A program made the translations under genes and the position numbers. Below, piece by piece: positions 25,092 through 34,124 of a stretch of DNA of 39,987 bases. Source of the DNA: Limnobacter sp. MED105 (GTDB taxonomy: Bacteria; Pseudomonadota; Gammaproteobacteria; Burkholderiales; Burkholderiaceae_B). The notes beneath the pieces are model-generated. The model worked only from the letters and a program-made list of their open reading frames with translations. It was not told the origin of the DNA and searched no databases. The stretch lies in assembly GCF_000170915.1 (NCBI RefSeq), contig NZ_ABCT01000021.1:1-39987 (forward strand), in the 5' to 3' direction. How positions within the stretch are numbered: position 1 is the first letter of the stretch; the number at the start of each line of letters is the position of its first letter.

Positions 25092-26687
25092 TTAGTTGCC
25101 AAACTTGGCGAATTCACGCTCAGCATCGGCTTTGCGCTTGTATTCGCGTTGTTTGGCATCAATTTCCGCAAGCAAGTAATAGTTGTCTTTCGCGTAACGC
25201 TTGGCAATTTCAGCCTGTTCAATCGCGGGCAAATAGGCTTGGCGTGCATTGTAGGACTGAGCCAAGGCCATGTGATGTTCCGCTGGTTTTCTCAAGGCCA
25301 AGGCACTTTGGGCTAGCAAATCAAACACCTCCGGTACCGAGCGATAGGCCTGGGAAAGCTCTTTCAGGTATGCATCTGACTCGGCAAACAGCCCCAAACG
25401 CTGCAGGCCCTCGGCATACATAAGACGGACTGACATTTCACTTTTAAATTCATTTCGCAAGGCTGTCAGTTGCCCAAGCGTGGCCTTTTCCTGCGCATTC
25501 AAGGCCGAGCGGTCACGTACAGGACGCCGGTCCATGGGTGCCGAGGCCAAGGGTAAGCTTACATCCATAGCCATTCGCATGCGTTGACTTTGAAGCAGCA
25601 AGGGAACCTCGGTTTTCTTGACCACAGATTGCCCAGATTTGAACAACTCGATGGCCTTTTCACTGGCTGCCAGGGCCTCCTGCTTACGCCCCATCGAATT
25701 CAACACGAGTGAGCGACCATAAGTTAAAGCAACTGGATCTTTGATGCCCTCTTGCTCGTTGGGTGATTCGAAAGTTCGCAAACGATCAGCCAACTGCTGA
25801 TTACTTCGTTCTGCAAACACGATGGACTTCACCCGTATAAGCTCAAATTCCAGGCTTGACTGGTTTTGATTTCGATTTGAGCTGCTTTCCAGGCCAGCCC
25901 GGTTACGAATATCAGCAATTCGCTCGGTGGTTAGCGGATGAGTGCGCAAATAAGAAGGCGCATTGTTTTCGTATAGACGGGATGCTGTTTGCAAACGCCC
26001 AAAAAAATCAACCATGCCCTGGGTATCAAAACCCGCTTGCTGAAGGGTTAAAAATCCAACCCGATCTGCTTCCCGCTCCGCGTCACGAGAAAAAGACAAT
26101 TGCTGATCGATGGAGTAGCCTGCACCGGCCGCCATGAGGCCGGAAGCCGCCTGGGGATTAGAACCAGCAACCAGTAATGCTGCAATCATGGCGGCAGTGG
26201 CCACAAGGCTGGTTTGCTTTTGCTGCCCAAACCGGCGGGCAATGTGGCGTTGGGTTACGTGCCCCACTTCGTGAGCCAACACAGAGGCCAATTCAGATTC
26301 TGTTTGAGAGGCTGCGATTAGTCCAGTATGCACACCAATATAGCCGCCGGGCATGGCAAATGCATTCACTGATTTGTCGGTGACCAGAAAAAACTCAAAA
26401 TTGGACGGAGATTCCGATGCAGCTTGAACAATCTTGTTGCCCAATCGACTGATGTAAGCCGTGATCTCAAGATCAGTGTTTACCGCTCCAAAAGCCCGGT
26501 AATCCTTCATGATTAACGCGCCCAACCGGCGCTCGTCCTGAACAGAAAGCTCAGCCCCGCCGGCATCACCCAGGCTAGGCAAGTTATTCAAGCCGTCCGC
26601 ATGCGCGATCGGCGACAACATGGAAGACAGCAGCAGGGTACTGCACAGCACACTCGCAACACTTTTCCTAAAATCAAGACGCATCAT
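25092..26687 (-). CDS. Periplasmic M48 family metalloprotease with TPR-like C-terminus (BepA-like)
   Basis: The 531-residue protein starts MMRLDFRKSVAS from the ATG at 26687; a second ATG lies at 26684, and an upstream frame to 26741 is rejected because it precedes the signal peptide. The signal peptide ends about residue 30 (SPIAHA). The protease domain carries VLAHEVGHVTQRH (zinc ligands His139 and His143, catalytic Glu140) and SRDAEREADRVGF with the third ligand Glu204. Residues from about 290 to 530 are helical repeats with ASEKAIELF and AIEQAEIAKRY, consistent with TPRs. E. coli BepA assists or degrades outer-membrane proteins such as LptD; the same role here is inferred. It is divergent from moaC and monocistronic. 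Confidence 0.88.
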   Translation of the reverse strand: MMRLDFRKSVASVLCSTLLLSSMLSPIAHADGLNNLPSLGDAGGAELSVQDERRLGALIMKDYRAFGAVNTDLEITAYISRLGNKIVQAASESPSNFEFFLVTDKSVNAFAMPGGYIGVHTGLIAASQTESELASVLAHEVGHVTQRHIARRFGQQKQTSLVATAAMIAALLVAGSNPQAASGLMAAGAGYSIDQQLSFSRDAEREADRVGFLTLQQAGFDTQGMVDFFGRLQTASRLYENNAPSYLRTHPLTTERIADIRNRAGLESSSNRNQNQSSLEFELIRVKSIVFAERSNQQLADRLRTFESPNEQEGIKDPVALTYGRSLVLNSMGRKQEALAASEKAIELFKSGQSVVKKTEVPLLLQSQRMRMAMDVSLPLASAPMDRRPVRDRSALNAQEKATLGQLTALRNEFKSEMSVRLMYAEGLQRLGLFAESDAYLKELSQAYRSVPEVFDLLAQSALALRKPAEHHMALAQSYNARQAYLPAIEQAEIAKRYAKDNYYLLAEIDAKQREYKRKADAEREFAKFGN

Positions 26688-26829
26688 GGGCTTTTTACGG
26701 TGGTAGTGTGGGTATGATAGCGCGATGAAAAACAAGTTCAATCAACTTCCGGTTTGCAGCAAGGTTTCCTTGGGTAAATTTAGGTAAACGCCTTGAAGTT
26801 GATTGATTAGTCAGCAGGGGATTACAACA

Positions 26830-27300
26830 ATGAACGGACTTACGCACTTTGACCAGGAAGGCAATGCACACATGGTCGATGTGGGCGGGAAAAGTGAAAC
26901 CGAACGCAAAGCGGTGGCCACTGGCACCATACAGCTGGGGAACGAGGCCTACCAGGTTTTAAAGGCCGGAACGGCCAAAAAAGGCGATGTACTGGGAGTA
27001 GCAAGGATCGCAGCCATTCAAGGTGCAAAACGTACGTCTGATCTTATTCCTCTTTGTCACCCGCTACCCCTGACAAGGTTGGCAGTTGAATTTGAACTGA
27101 ACGATGAACTCTGCGAGGTTCATTGCACCTGCACCGCACAAACCGTGGGCAAAACCGGCGTGGAAATGGAAGCCCTGACCGGTGTTCAGGTAGGGCTTCT
27201 CACCATTTACGACATGCTGAAAGCGATCGACAAAGGCATGGTGATGACTCAAACCAAACTCGTTGAAAAACGCGGTGGCAAGAGTGATTTCACTCGGTAA
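26830..27300 (+). CDS. moaC: Cyclic pyranopterin monophosphate synthase MoaC
   Basis: Makes cyclic pyranopterin monophosphate in the first stage of molybdenum-cofactor synthesis, together with MoaA. From the ATG at 26830 ([21 protein letters not shown]), preceded by agggg (26816-26820), it has 156 residues. An upstream frame to 26803 is unlikely. Diagnostic blocks: [32 protein letters not shown]-type [33 protein letters not shown] and [15 protein letters not shown]. No other moa gene is in the window. It converges on the pilin gene with only 3 bases between stop codons. Confidence 0.95.
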   Translation: MNGLTHFDQEGNAHMVDVGGKSETERKAVATGTIQLGNEAYQVLKAGTAKKGDVLGVARIAAIQGAKRTSDLIPLCHPLPLTRLAVEFELNDELCEVHCTCTAQTVGKTGVEMEALTGVQVGLLTIYDMLKAIDKGMVMTQTKLVEKRGGKSDFTR

Positions 27301-27303
27301 ACT

Positions 27304-27807
27304 TTAGTTAACGTTGTTGTTACGACAGGCCGCGGGAAGATAGCGCCGGAACTCCGGAGTAACGTTGGTCACGCAACGCCATTCACCCACTGGCTGCAAC
27401 GGGTCTGTGTGCCTTGCACCTCCCGTGAAGGGAATAAGGGCAATGAAATTGTTGGCAACGATACCGGCAGCGACCGTGTTGGCTTGAAAAGTAACCTGAA
27501 TTCTACCGTTTGCCCCCACAAGCAATTGACGTGCGTACTGACTTTGCGCAGCCACGTTGGACTGACACCCCGCATCACCAGCGTTGGCTGGCCATGCGTT
27601 TGTTGTGGCTGTGTATTCAATAATGCCTGCCTTGCAAGACTGGGCAATATTCATTAACTCGGTAACCTTTGCACGGTTCAAGTAATCTTGAAACGCAGGG
27701 ATGGCAATGGCCGACAGCACGCCAATAATTGCAATGCCAATCATCAGCTCGATCAGGGTGAAGCCCTTAGAAACCTGACTTCGGGTAAAAGCTCTGGGAT
27801 TATTCAT
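27304..27807 (-). CDS. Type IV pilin (PilA-like prepilin)
   Basis: The 167-residue prepilin has cleavage and methylation motif VSKG-FTLIELMIGIAIIGVL, so maturation would follow Gly15 and leave Phe at the new N-terminus and Glu at +5. The hydrophobic N-terminal helix is followed by IPAFQDYLNRAKVTELM, as in other betaproteobacterial PilA proteins. The C-terminal region has four cysteines for possible disulphides (CKAG, CQSN, CVTN, CRNN). The ATG at 27807 has gaggaa (27815-27820) before it; an in-frame GTG at 27822 lacks one. The leader of 15 residues is long for type IVa pilins. No other pilus gene is nearby. Confidence 0.88.
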   Translation of the reverse strand: MNNPRAFTRSQVSKGFTLIELMIGIAIIGVLSAIAIPAFQDYLNRAKVTELMNIAQSCKAGIIEYTATTNAWPANAGDAGCQSNVAAQSQYARQLLVGANGRIQVTFQANTVAAGIVANNFIALIPFTGGARHTDPLQPVGEWRCVTNVTPEFRRYLPAACRNNNVN

Positions 27808-27895
27808 CGTCGCATTCCTCACATCGAAAAGTGGTGTTGAGAGACCATTCTTCGGTGTTCAGTCTGCTTGAAGTACCCCCGCTAGGGTTAAAAAG

Positions 27896-27932
27896 AAAAA
27901 CCCCACCATTCTGAGTGAATGGTGGGGTTTTT
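27896..27932 (-). terminator. Intrinsic terminator after sucD
   Basis: AAAAACCCCACCATTC (27896-27911) and GAATGGTGGGGTTTTT (27917-27932) are perfect 16-base complements around the 5-base loop TGAGT. The A-rich stretch at 27889-27900 is the U tract for the minus strand, so it ends the sucC-sucD transcript 16 bases after the stop. It also insulates the solitary pilin gene. Confidence 0.9.
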
Positions 27933-27947
27933 ATAGACCCAGACGAA

Positions 27948-28835
27948 TTACGCCCCGATTGCCTTCTTCAGCAATTGACCCATCACGGACGGGTCTTTGG
28001 TCACGGTAATGCCGCACTCTTCCATAATTGCCAGTTTTTCCTGAGCGGTGCCTTTACCGCCCGAGATAATGGCGCCAGCATGACCCATGCGCTTTCCGGG
28101 GGGGGCTGTGACACCAGCGATGAACCCAACAACAGGCTTCTTCATGTTGTCTTTCACCCACAAGGCTGCCTCTTCCTCGTCGCTACCACCAATTTCACCA
28201 ATCATAACCACTGCATCGGTGTCGGGATCATCGTTGAACATTCGCATCACGTCGATGTGCTTCAGCCCGTTCACGGGGTCACCACCAATACCCACGGCTG
28301 TAGACTGACCCAAGCCCAACTCACTCAACTGACCCACCGCTTCATAGGTCAAAGTACCGGAACGAGACACAACACCGATACGACCCTTTTTGTGAATGTG
28401 GCCGGGCATGATACCAATTTTGATTTCATCGGGCGTGATGACGCCTGGACAGTTTGGCCCGACAACGATGGTTTTACGTCCTTCCCTACGCATGCGATCA
28501 CGCACTTCGATCATGTCGCGAACGGGGATGCCTTCAGTGATACAAATCACCAAATCCAGATCAGCCTCAACGGCTTCCCAAATGGCAGCCGCAGCGAAGG
28601 GAGGCGGAACGTAAATGACAGATGCGTTGGCACCAGTCTGTTTTTTGGCATCGGCCACGGTGCCATAAATGGGCACACCCTCGAAATCTTCGCCAGCTTT
28701 TTTGGGGTTTACACCTGCGACAAAACAGTTCTTGCCGTTGGCGTATTCACGGCACATACGCGTGTGAAACTGACCAGTTTTACCAGTAATACCTTGGGTA
28801 ATTACCTTGGTGTCTTTGTTAATGAGAATAGACAT
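27948..28835 (-). CDS. sucD: Succinyl-CoA synthetase alpha subunit
   Basis: Carries the CoA-binding site and the phosphorylated His of the TCA-cycle enzyme that interconverts succinyl-CoA and succinate with nucleotide phosphorylation. The protein has 295 residues. [24 protein letters not shown] at the N-terminus is the standard CoA-binding start. [14 protein letters not shown] and [14 protein letters not shown] (His252 is the phosphorylated residue) are intact. It lies 53 bases after sucC and ends in a strong terminator. Confidence 0.97.
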   Translation of the reverse strand: MSILINKDTKVITQGITGKTGQFHTRMCREYANGKNCFVAGVNPKKAGEDFEGVPIYGTVADAKKQTGANASVIYVPPPFAAAAIWEAVEADLDLVICITEGIPVRDMIEVRDRMRREGRKTIVVGPNCPGVITPDEIKIGIMPGHIHKKGRIGVVSRSGTLTYEAVGQLSELGLGQSTAVGIGGDPVNGLKHIDVMRMFNDDPDTDAVVMIGEIGGSDEEEAALWVKDNMKKPVVGFIAGVTAPPGKRMGHAGAIISGGKGTAQEKLAIMEECGITVTKDPSVMGQLLKKAIGA

Positions 28836-28888
28836 TGTGAAAATCCTTTTTCGTGTTGAATGGCTGTCAAATGTGGAGCACCAGGCGC

Positions 28889-30054
28889 TTAAGCGCCTTT
28901 GGTCGCAGCCACCACTTTTTGCGCAGCCTCGCCCATGGTGTTCGCTGCAATAATTGGCAAACCGGATTCAGCCAAAATTTTCTTGCCCAAGTCTTCGTTT
29001 GTACCTTTCATGCGCACAACCAAGGGAACCGACAAACCCACCGCTTTCGATGCAGCCACCACGCCGTCTGCAATCACGTCGCAACGCATGATGCCGCCGA
29101 AGATGTTCACCAAAATGGCTTTTAGATTGGGGTTTTTCAACATAATTTTGAAAGCTTCAGTCACTTTCTCCGTGGTGGCACCGCCGCCCACATCCAAGAA
29201 GTTGGCAGGCTCACCACCGAACAACTTGATGGTGTCCATGGTGGCCATGGCCAAACCAGCACCGTTCACCAGGCAACCAATATTTCCATCCAGACTGATA
29301 TAGCTTAGATCGAACTTGCTGGCTTCAATTTCAGCAGGATCTTCTTCGGCCAGATCGCGCAAGGCGACGATTTCGGGATGACGATGCAAGGCATTGGAAT
29401 CGAAGTTCAGCTTCGCGTCCAGTGCGATGATGTCGCCAGAGCCAGTCAGGATCAGTGGGTTGATTTCGGCCAGGCTGGCGTCAGTTTCCCAAAATGCCTT
29501 GTACAAACCCTGAAACGCCACTCGCGCTTTGGCAACAGAACCTGCTGGGATACCAATTTTTACGGCCAGATCGTCTGCTTCGGAGTCGGTTAGGCCTGCA
29601 ACCGGATCTACGTACACCTTGTGAATCAATTCAGGCGTGTGTTCCGCCACCTCTTCAATTTCCATGCCGCCTTCACTAGATGCCATGACGCAAACACGCT
29701 GCGTAACACGGTCAACCACCATGCCAACGTAGTATTCTTTTTTGATGTCGGCACCCTCTTCAACCAGCAAGCGGCTGACTTTCTGGCCTTCTGGGCCTGT
29801 TTGATGGGTGATCAACTGCATGCCCAGAATTTGGCTGGCATACGTTTTTACATCGTCCATGCTCTTTGCCACTTTCACGCCACCGCTTTGCCGCGACCAC
29901 CTGCGTGAATTTGCGCCTTCACCACCCAAACCGGGCCGCCCAGTTTTTCTGCGGCAGCAATCGCCTCGTCGATTGAAAAACAGGGATAGCCGGTAGGAAC
30001 AGCTACACCATACTTCTTCAGAATTTCCTTGCCTTGATACTCGTGAATCTTCAT
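28889..30054 (-). CDS. sucC: Succinyl-CoA synthetase beta subunit, with apparent one-base deletion
   Basis: ATP-grasp subunit that pairs with SucD. The true start is the ATG at 30054 ([20 protein letters not shown]) behind aaggaa. That frame reads normally to codon 56 (AGGRGK), then meets a stop at 29877-29875 after 59 codons. From about 29886 the family sequence continues in another frame ([21 protein letters not shown]) to the stop at 28889. The expected GGCAAAGGCGGTGGC is GGCAAAGCGGTGGC: one G, a C on the plus strand near 29886, is missing. Restoring it gives 388 residues, the exact E. coli length. All later motifs ([38 protein letters not shown]) are undamaged. A sequencing or assembly error is more likely than a broken TCA gene, because the rest shows no decay. 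Confidence 0.9.
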
Positions 30055-30322
30055 TTGAATTCCTTGCTGGGAAAGTTAATGCAAATCGGCTAGGCGCAAC
30101 AAGGCGACCAAACTGACAACATTGTAAAGTGGAGAGTGTTTTTTTCGCGTGACAGCGCAAGCGGGTTCTCGGACGTAAAGCCGAGGCAAGGATGAGGCAT
30201 GCCGGGCATGCTATGAAGGTTTTTATCCATCTCTTTCTTTGCTTCTTGTGTCGTTGAATAACGCTTCGTTATTTAACTAGACTATCACTTCTATGGAAAC
30301 ACATAAGCCGAGGTGGATCATA
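30055..30322. other. Longest gap: sucC leader and recX 3' region with two hairpins
   Basis: No gene is visible. GCATGCC (30197-30203) and GGCATGC (30205-30211) form a perfect inverted repeat with one base between the arms. AATAACG (30257-30263) and CGTTATT (30267-30273) form another with a 3-base loop. CTCGG (30168-30172) and CCGAG (30181-30185) form a third, weaker one. A TACAAT on the minus strand (30126-30121) could be the sucC -10 element, but no convincing -35 accompanies it. None of the hairpins has a T tract. Confidence 0.4.
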
Positions 30323-30904
30323 TCACGCATTGGATTTGAACTCAGCTAGAATGCGCCGCCAGGCGCGTTCAATGTTGCCAAATTCAAACCCACGGGCTGA
30401 AAGAGCCCGATAAACCTTGGATTTTAAAACCAACAATTGAGCTTGATCAACAGCAGACTCCACGCCTAAAACGCTCTCCAGGCTTGAAAACTGCCTGCGC
30501 TTGATCCAGTCGAAGGCCCGGTCCTCTTCAGTACTCAAAATTTGGGGTTCTGAATCATCGTTCGAAAGCGATTTAACGCCTGCCAAACCGTGTTGCCCCA
30601 ACTCAGCGGCAATCGCACGGTCCCCAAATGTGGGCGCACGCCTGCGAAACAGACTTAGTTTGAAACGCTCATCGGATTGAAATTGATGTGAAGTTGCCCA
30701 TTCAATGGCGTCCTCTACCTCAGTGGGTTCATAACCACGCTGCAGTAACTTGGCGCGAAGTTCAGTTTGACTGTGTTCCCTGCGGGCCAGGAGTGCCACA
30801 ACTTTCGATTTTGCGGACGCCACAGGTTTGCTCGAACCTGTGGCACTTCCAAATGAACGCCTGTTTGACTTAACTGGCAACTTATTCGGCGTCTTCGACT
30901 TCAT
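30323..30904 (-). CDS. recX: Recombination regulatory protein RecX
   Basis: Binds RecA filaments and limits their growth. The 193-residue protein has a basic, Ser/Lys-rich N-terminal extension (about 1-35) and then the helical RecX repeats: [37 protein letters not shown] with [20 protein letters not shown], and [11 protein letters not shown] with [20 protein letters not shown]. It overlaps the end of recA by 23 bases and so is co-transcribed and probably translationally coupled with it. An acidic/Ser insert around residues 110-125 is slightly unusual. Confidence 0.9.
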   Translation of the reverse strand: MKSKTPNKLPVKSNRRSFGSATGSSKPVASAKSKVVALLARREHSQTELRAKLLQRGYEPTEVEDAIEWATSHQFQSDERFKLSLFRRRAPTFGDRAIAAELGQHGLAGVKSLSNDDSEPQILSTEEDRAFDWIKRRQFSSLESVLGVESAVDQAQLLVLKSKVYRALSARGFEFGNIERAWRRILAEFKSNA

Positions 30905-31961
30905 TCTTTTTCTTGGTCACCGGCGCTGCGGCTGCTTCTTCAAGCAAGCGCACCCCCAGCTTTTCGCGGATCTTATTCTCGATTTCAGCCGCCATCACTG
31001 GGTTGGCTTTCAAAAAGTCGCGAGCGTTGTCTTTGCCTTGACCGATTTTTTCACCGTTGTAGGAATACCAGGCACCCGCTTTGTCGACAAATCCGTGCAA
31101 CACGCCCAGGTCAACAACTTCACCTTCTCGTGACGTTCCCTGACCGTAAAGAATATCGAACTCCGCCTGTTTGAAGGGAGGACTCACCTTGTTTTTTACG
31201 ACCTTGACCCGGGTTTCGCTGCCAATTACTTCCTCACCCTTTTTGATAGAGCCGATTCGACGAATATCCAGGCGAACAGAGGAATAAAACTTCAGGGCAT
31301 TACCGCCAGTCGTAGTCTCGGGGCTGCCGAACATGACGCCAATTTTCATTCGAATTTGGTTAATGAAAATAACCAGACAATTGGTACGCTTGATGTTCGC
31401 AGTTAATTTACGCAAGGCTTGGCTCATTAGTCGGGCTTGAAGACCTGGCAAGGAGTCGCCCATGTCGCCTTCGATTTCAGCCTTGGGTGTCAGCGCTGCC
31501 ACGGAGTCAACAATCACCAAATCAACTGAGCCTGACCGAACCAGGGCATCCACGATCTCGAGTGCCTGTTCACCTGTGTCAGGCTGGGAAATCAACAAAT
31601 CGGGCAAATTAACGCCCAATTTGGCGGCGTATTGAACATCGAGCGCGTGTTCAGCATCGATAAAAGCACAGGTGCCGCCCAGTTTTTGCATTTCAGCAAT
31701 GACTTGCAAGGTCAATGTGGTTTTACCGGAGGATTCAGGGCCGTAGATTTCTACAACTCGACCGCGCGGAAGACCGCCGATGCCCAACGCAATGTCGAGC
31801 CCCAAGGAACCGGTGGATACAGACTGGATGTCGTCGATGATCTCGTTTTCACCAAAACGCATGATACTGCCCTTGCCAAACTGCTTTTCAATTTGGCTAA
31901 GCGCAGCGGCCAAGGCTTTGACTTTTTCTGAGGATTGGTTTTTGGTTCTGAGATCTTCCAT
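30882..31961 (-). CDS. recA: Recombinase RecA
   Basis: DNA strand-exchange ATPase and co-protease for LexA self-cleavage. The protein has 359 residues. The Walker [14 protein letters not shown], Walker [22 protein letters not shown], the DNA-binding loop region around [42 protein letters not shown], and the C-terminal [20 protein letters not shown] tail are all regular. The start at 31961 follows gaagg about 7 bases upstream. A consensus LexA box lies 55 bases before the start, so SOS induction is expected. recX follows with a 23-base overlap. Confidence 0.99.
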   Translation of the reverse strand: MEDLRTKNQSSEKVKALAAALSQIEKQFGKGSIMRFGENEIIDDIQSVSTGSLGLDIALGIGGLPRGRVVEIYGPESSGKTTLTLQVIAEMQKLGGTCAFIDAEHALDVQYAAKLGVNLPDLLISQPDTGEQALEIVDALVRSGSVDLVIVDSVAALTPKAEIEGDMGDSLPGLQARLMSQALRKLTANIKRTNCLVIFINQIRMKIGVMFGSPETTTGGNALKFYSSVRLDIRRIGSIKKGEEVIGSETRVKVVKNKVSPPFKQAEFDILYGQGTSREGEVVDLGVLHGFVDKAGAWYSYNGEKIGQGKDNARDFLKANPVMAAEIENKIREKLGVRLLEEAAAAPVTKKKNEVEDAE

Positions 31962-32015
31962 GGTCTGCCTTCAACTGAATTGGGTTTCGATTTCTGAATT
32001 ATTGCACAGTTTTTA

Positions 32016-32031
32016 CTGTAAATCTATACAG
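32016..32031 (-). promoter_or_regulatory. LexA box (SOS operator) of recA
   Basis: CTGTAAATCTATACAG matches the proteobacterial LexA consensus CTGT-N8-ACAG exactly. It lies 55 bases ahead of the recA start and overlaps the cinA stop codon region (the cinA stop ends at 32024). An AATAAT at 31998-32003 (minus strand) could be the -10, which would put the operator over the -35. Confidence 0.88.
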
Positions 32032-32533
32032 CCTTTTTGAGTGATACTTTTGACAGAATGGTTAACCCGGCTTGTACCGCCTGTTGACGAACGGCGTCGC
32101 GATCACCTTCAAAAACATGGTGAAAAGCCTCGATCGACTTGTGTCGAACCGCCAAACCAAACCACACAGTGCCAACTGGCTTACCCGCCGAGCCACCTCC
32201 AGGGCCGGCGATACCAGACACTGACAAACAACAGTCCACACCCAAGGCAATCATTCCGCCATTGGCCATTTCTTTGACGCATTCTTCACTGACTGCGCCG
32301 TGTTGTTCCAAAGTCGACTCGCGCACATAAACCGACTTCATTTTTACTTTGTTTGAATAGGTGATCAACCCGCCCTCAAACCAGTCACTGGAGCCCGGAA
32401 GGCTGGTCAATGCTGAACCAAGCCCACCCCCAGTGCAGGATTCGACTACACCGAGCTTGCCAGCCGATGCATTGAATGTGTCCGCAATTTGCAGCAAGAG
32501 TGCTTTGTCAAGAGTGGTCAAAGTTGAATTCAC
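32024..32533 (-). CDS. pncC: CinA-family nicotinamide-nucleotide amidohydrolase (PncC)
   Basis: Stand-alone CinA C-terminal domain of 169 residues. The family deamidates nicotinamide mononucleotide to nicotinic acid mononucleotide in the NAD salvage cycle. VVESCTGGGLGSALTSLPGSSDWFEGGLITYSNKVK with the nucleophile region SCTGG, and LSVSGIAGPGGGSAGKPVGTVWFG, are characteristic. Its start overlaps the pgpA stop by 4 bases (ATGA). recA lies just downstream but has its own SOS operator. Confidence 0.92.
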   Translation of the reverse strand: MNSTLTTLDKALLLQIADTFNASAGKLGVVESCTGGGLGSALTSLPGSSDWFEGGLITYSNKVKMKSVYVRESTLEQHGAVSEECVKEMANGGMIALGVDCCLSVSGIAGPGGGSAGKPVGTVWFGLAVRHKSIEAFHHVFEGDRDAVRQQAVQAGLTILSKVSLKKAV

Positions 32534-33036
32534 TTCAAAAAGTACAAATAGACAGCCAGCATCAACAAAGTCATGAAAGCCGCGACGATGTCATCGAACA
32601 TTACACCAAAACCATTTTTCCAGTGTCGATCGAACCAGCGAATGGGCGGAGGTTTCACCATATCAAAAAATCTGAACAGTGCCACGCAGGCCAATTGCTC
32701 CGTGGGGCTGGAAAAATGATTAGAAGCCACAAACAACACCAGCCAGATCGCAACGATTTCATCCCAGACGATACCCCCGTGATCGATAATTCCCAATGCT
32801 TTTCCTGTGATTTGGCAAGCCCAGGCACCTGCGATGAAGGCACCACCAATTACCCAAGCCCATTGACCAGCAGCCAAGTAGGGGTCCAGCCACACATACA
32901 AAAGCCAACCCATCAATGTGCCAAAGGTTCCGGGCAAAACCCACGCCAAACCACTACCAAACCCCAATGCCAACAAGTGCGCCGGATGGGCCAGCATAAA
33001 CCGCCAGTCAGGTCGAGAACGGTGGATTGAGCTCAA
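32530..33036 (-). CDS. pgpA: Phosphatidylglycerophosphatase A
   Basis: Inner-membrane phosphatase that makes phosphatidylglycerol. Starting at a TTG at 33036, which overlaps the thiL stop as TTGA, it has 168 residues (MSSIHRSRPDWRFMLAHPAHLLALGFGSGLAWV) and matches family length. The ATG at 32997 would remove the conserved RPDWRF lead-in, and the frame further upstream to 33111 lies inside thiL. Three or four hydrophobic helices are present, with the conserved PGTFGTLMGW and VWDEIVAIWL and FFDMVKPPPIRWFDR blocks of the active site. It overlaps pncC by 4 bases. Confidence 0.9.
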   Translation of the reverse strand: MSSIHRSRPDWRFMLAHPAHLLALGFGSGLAWVLPGTFGTLMGWLLYVWLDPYLAAGQWAWVIGGAFIAGAWACQITGKALGIIDHGGIVWDEIVAIWLVLFVASNHFSSPTEQLACVALFRFFDMVKPPPIRWFDRHWKNGFGVMFDDIVAAFMTLLMLAVYLYFLK

Positions 33037-34109
33037 TTCTGGGTCTCGGCAAAATGGTTGTAAGAACGGGCAGATACTCGAGTACGATCCGCGCTTGGCG
33101 ATTGAAGCCAAATGCCGCTTCCGGGCTCAATGAAACCCACACAATGCAGACCTCCCCCAAAGGATTGTATTGCATCGTGGTGGTTCGGGTGGGCTGTCCA
33201 ACACAATTCAAAATCATCGCCACCCTTCAGAGTTTGAGTCACCAAAATTTTCAACAATTCAGCCGCATCGGCACGTTGGCAGATCTCTGGCCAACGTTCT
33301 CGCCACATTGATTCCAGGGACGACTGGACGAGTACCGCAGACACGTCGCTTGCTTTGGAAATATGGGCCAAATCGCCACTCAAACCATCGGACAGATCAA
33401 GGCACGCGCTGGCAAGTCCATGTAGTCGTACCCCAAGCTCAAGGCGTGGAAGCGGCGTGCCAAGCTGAATTACAGCGCTCTGGCGGAGATGTGCCGGCAT
33501 CGCATCCAGCAAAACCTGAACCTGATGCAATTCGGTACCCTGACAACATTCCGCCAAGCGGTCTCGTCTTTGGTATTCAAGCAAAAGCCCCAAACGGGCG
33601 AGCCCTGGTGTGCCACTCAGCCAGACTTCTTCGCCGATTTTTGCGTGCGCCCGGTTGAATCCACGGTGTGTAATCGGGGCCTGTCCAAACACGGTGATTG
33701 AAAGAGTTTTCGATGGATTGGGGCCAGATGAAGTGGTATCACCACCTACCAATGGGCAGTTAAACCGGGTAGCAACATCGAGCAAACCAGCAGAAAAATC
33801 GGCAAGCCAACTTTCATTGATTTCGGGCAAACTCAAATTCAGCGTAAAACCAAGAGGACTCGCCCCGCTGGCAGCGAGATCGGAGAGGTTACAGGCTAAG
33901 GCTTTCCAACCAGTCGCATGAGGCGAGTCATCTGAAAAAAAATGAACACCCTCCACTAAGGTGTCGGTGGAAGTGTATAGATGGTGGCCAGGTAAAAGTT
34001 GGAGGGTGGCACAGTCGTCTCCGATACCAACCAGCACCGTGTTGGCATTGGCCCGTGCAAGCCTGCCAAAAGGAGTTTTGAAATAGCGATGAATAAGGTC
34101 GAATTCCAA
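33033..34109 (-). CDS. thiL: Thiamine-monophosphate kinase
   Basis: Phosphorylates thiamine monophosphate to thiamine diphosphate, the last step of cofactor synthesis. The protein has 358 residues and PurM-like architecture. VGIGDDCATLQL, STDTLVEGVHFF, NLSDLAASGASPLGFTLNL, PLVGGDTTSS, DLSDGLSGDLAHI and KGGDDFELCW are the expected metal- and nucleotide-binding motifs. It follows nusB after 15 bases and overlaps pgpA. Confidence 0.95.
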   Translation of the reverse strand: MEFDLIHRYFKTPFGRLARANANTVLVGIGDDCATLQLLPGHHLYTSTDTLVEGVHFFSDDSPHATGWKALACNLSDLAASGASPLGFTLNLSLPEINESWLADFSAGLLDVATRFNCPLVGGDTTSSGPNPSKTLSITVFGQAPITHRGFNRAHAKIGEEVWLSGTPGLARLGLLLEYQRRDRLAECCQGTELHQVQVLLDAMPAHLRQSAVIQLGTPLPRLELGVRLHGLASACLDLSDGLSGDLAHISKASDVSAVLVQSSLESMWRERWPEICQRADAAELLKILVTQTLKGGDDFELCWTAHPNHHDAIQSFGGGLHCVGFIEPGSGIWLQSPSADRTRVSARSYNHFAETQN

Positions 34110-34124
34110 AACGCCTCTTGAATA

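Noticed and set aside
27915-28859. A 314-codon open frame on the plus strand opposite sucD
   Set aside because: It lies almost exactly antisense to a well-conserved gene, has no ribosome-binding site, and its His/Asn/Thr-rich translation resembles no protein family. The same reasoning removes long frames opposite pepN (21481-22299), slt (12932-13675), argD (15744-16478) and ribBA (35424-36230).
30055-30160. Alternative SucC N-terminus in the frame of the C-terminal part
   Set aside because: The translation is Cys/Arg-rich and unlike any ATP-grasp protein; the real N-terminus is in the other frame from 30054, so a frameshift is the better explanation.
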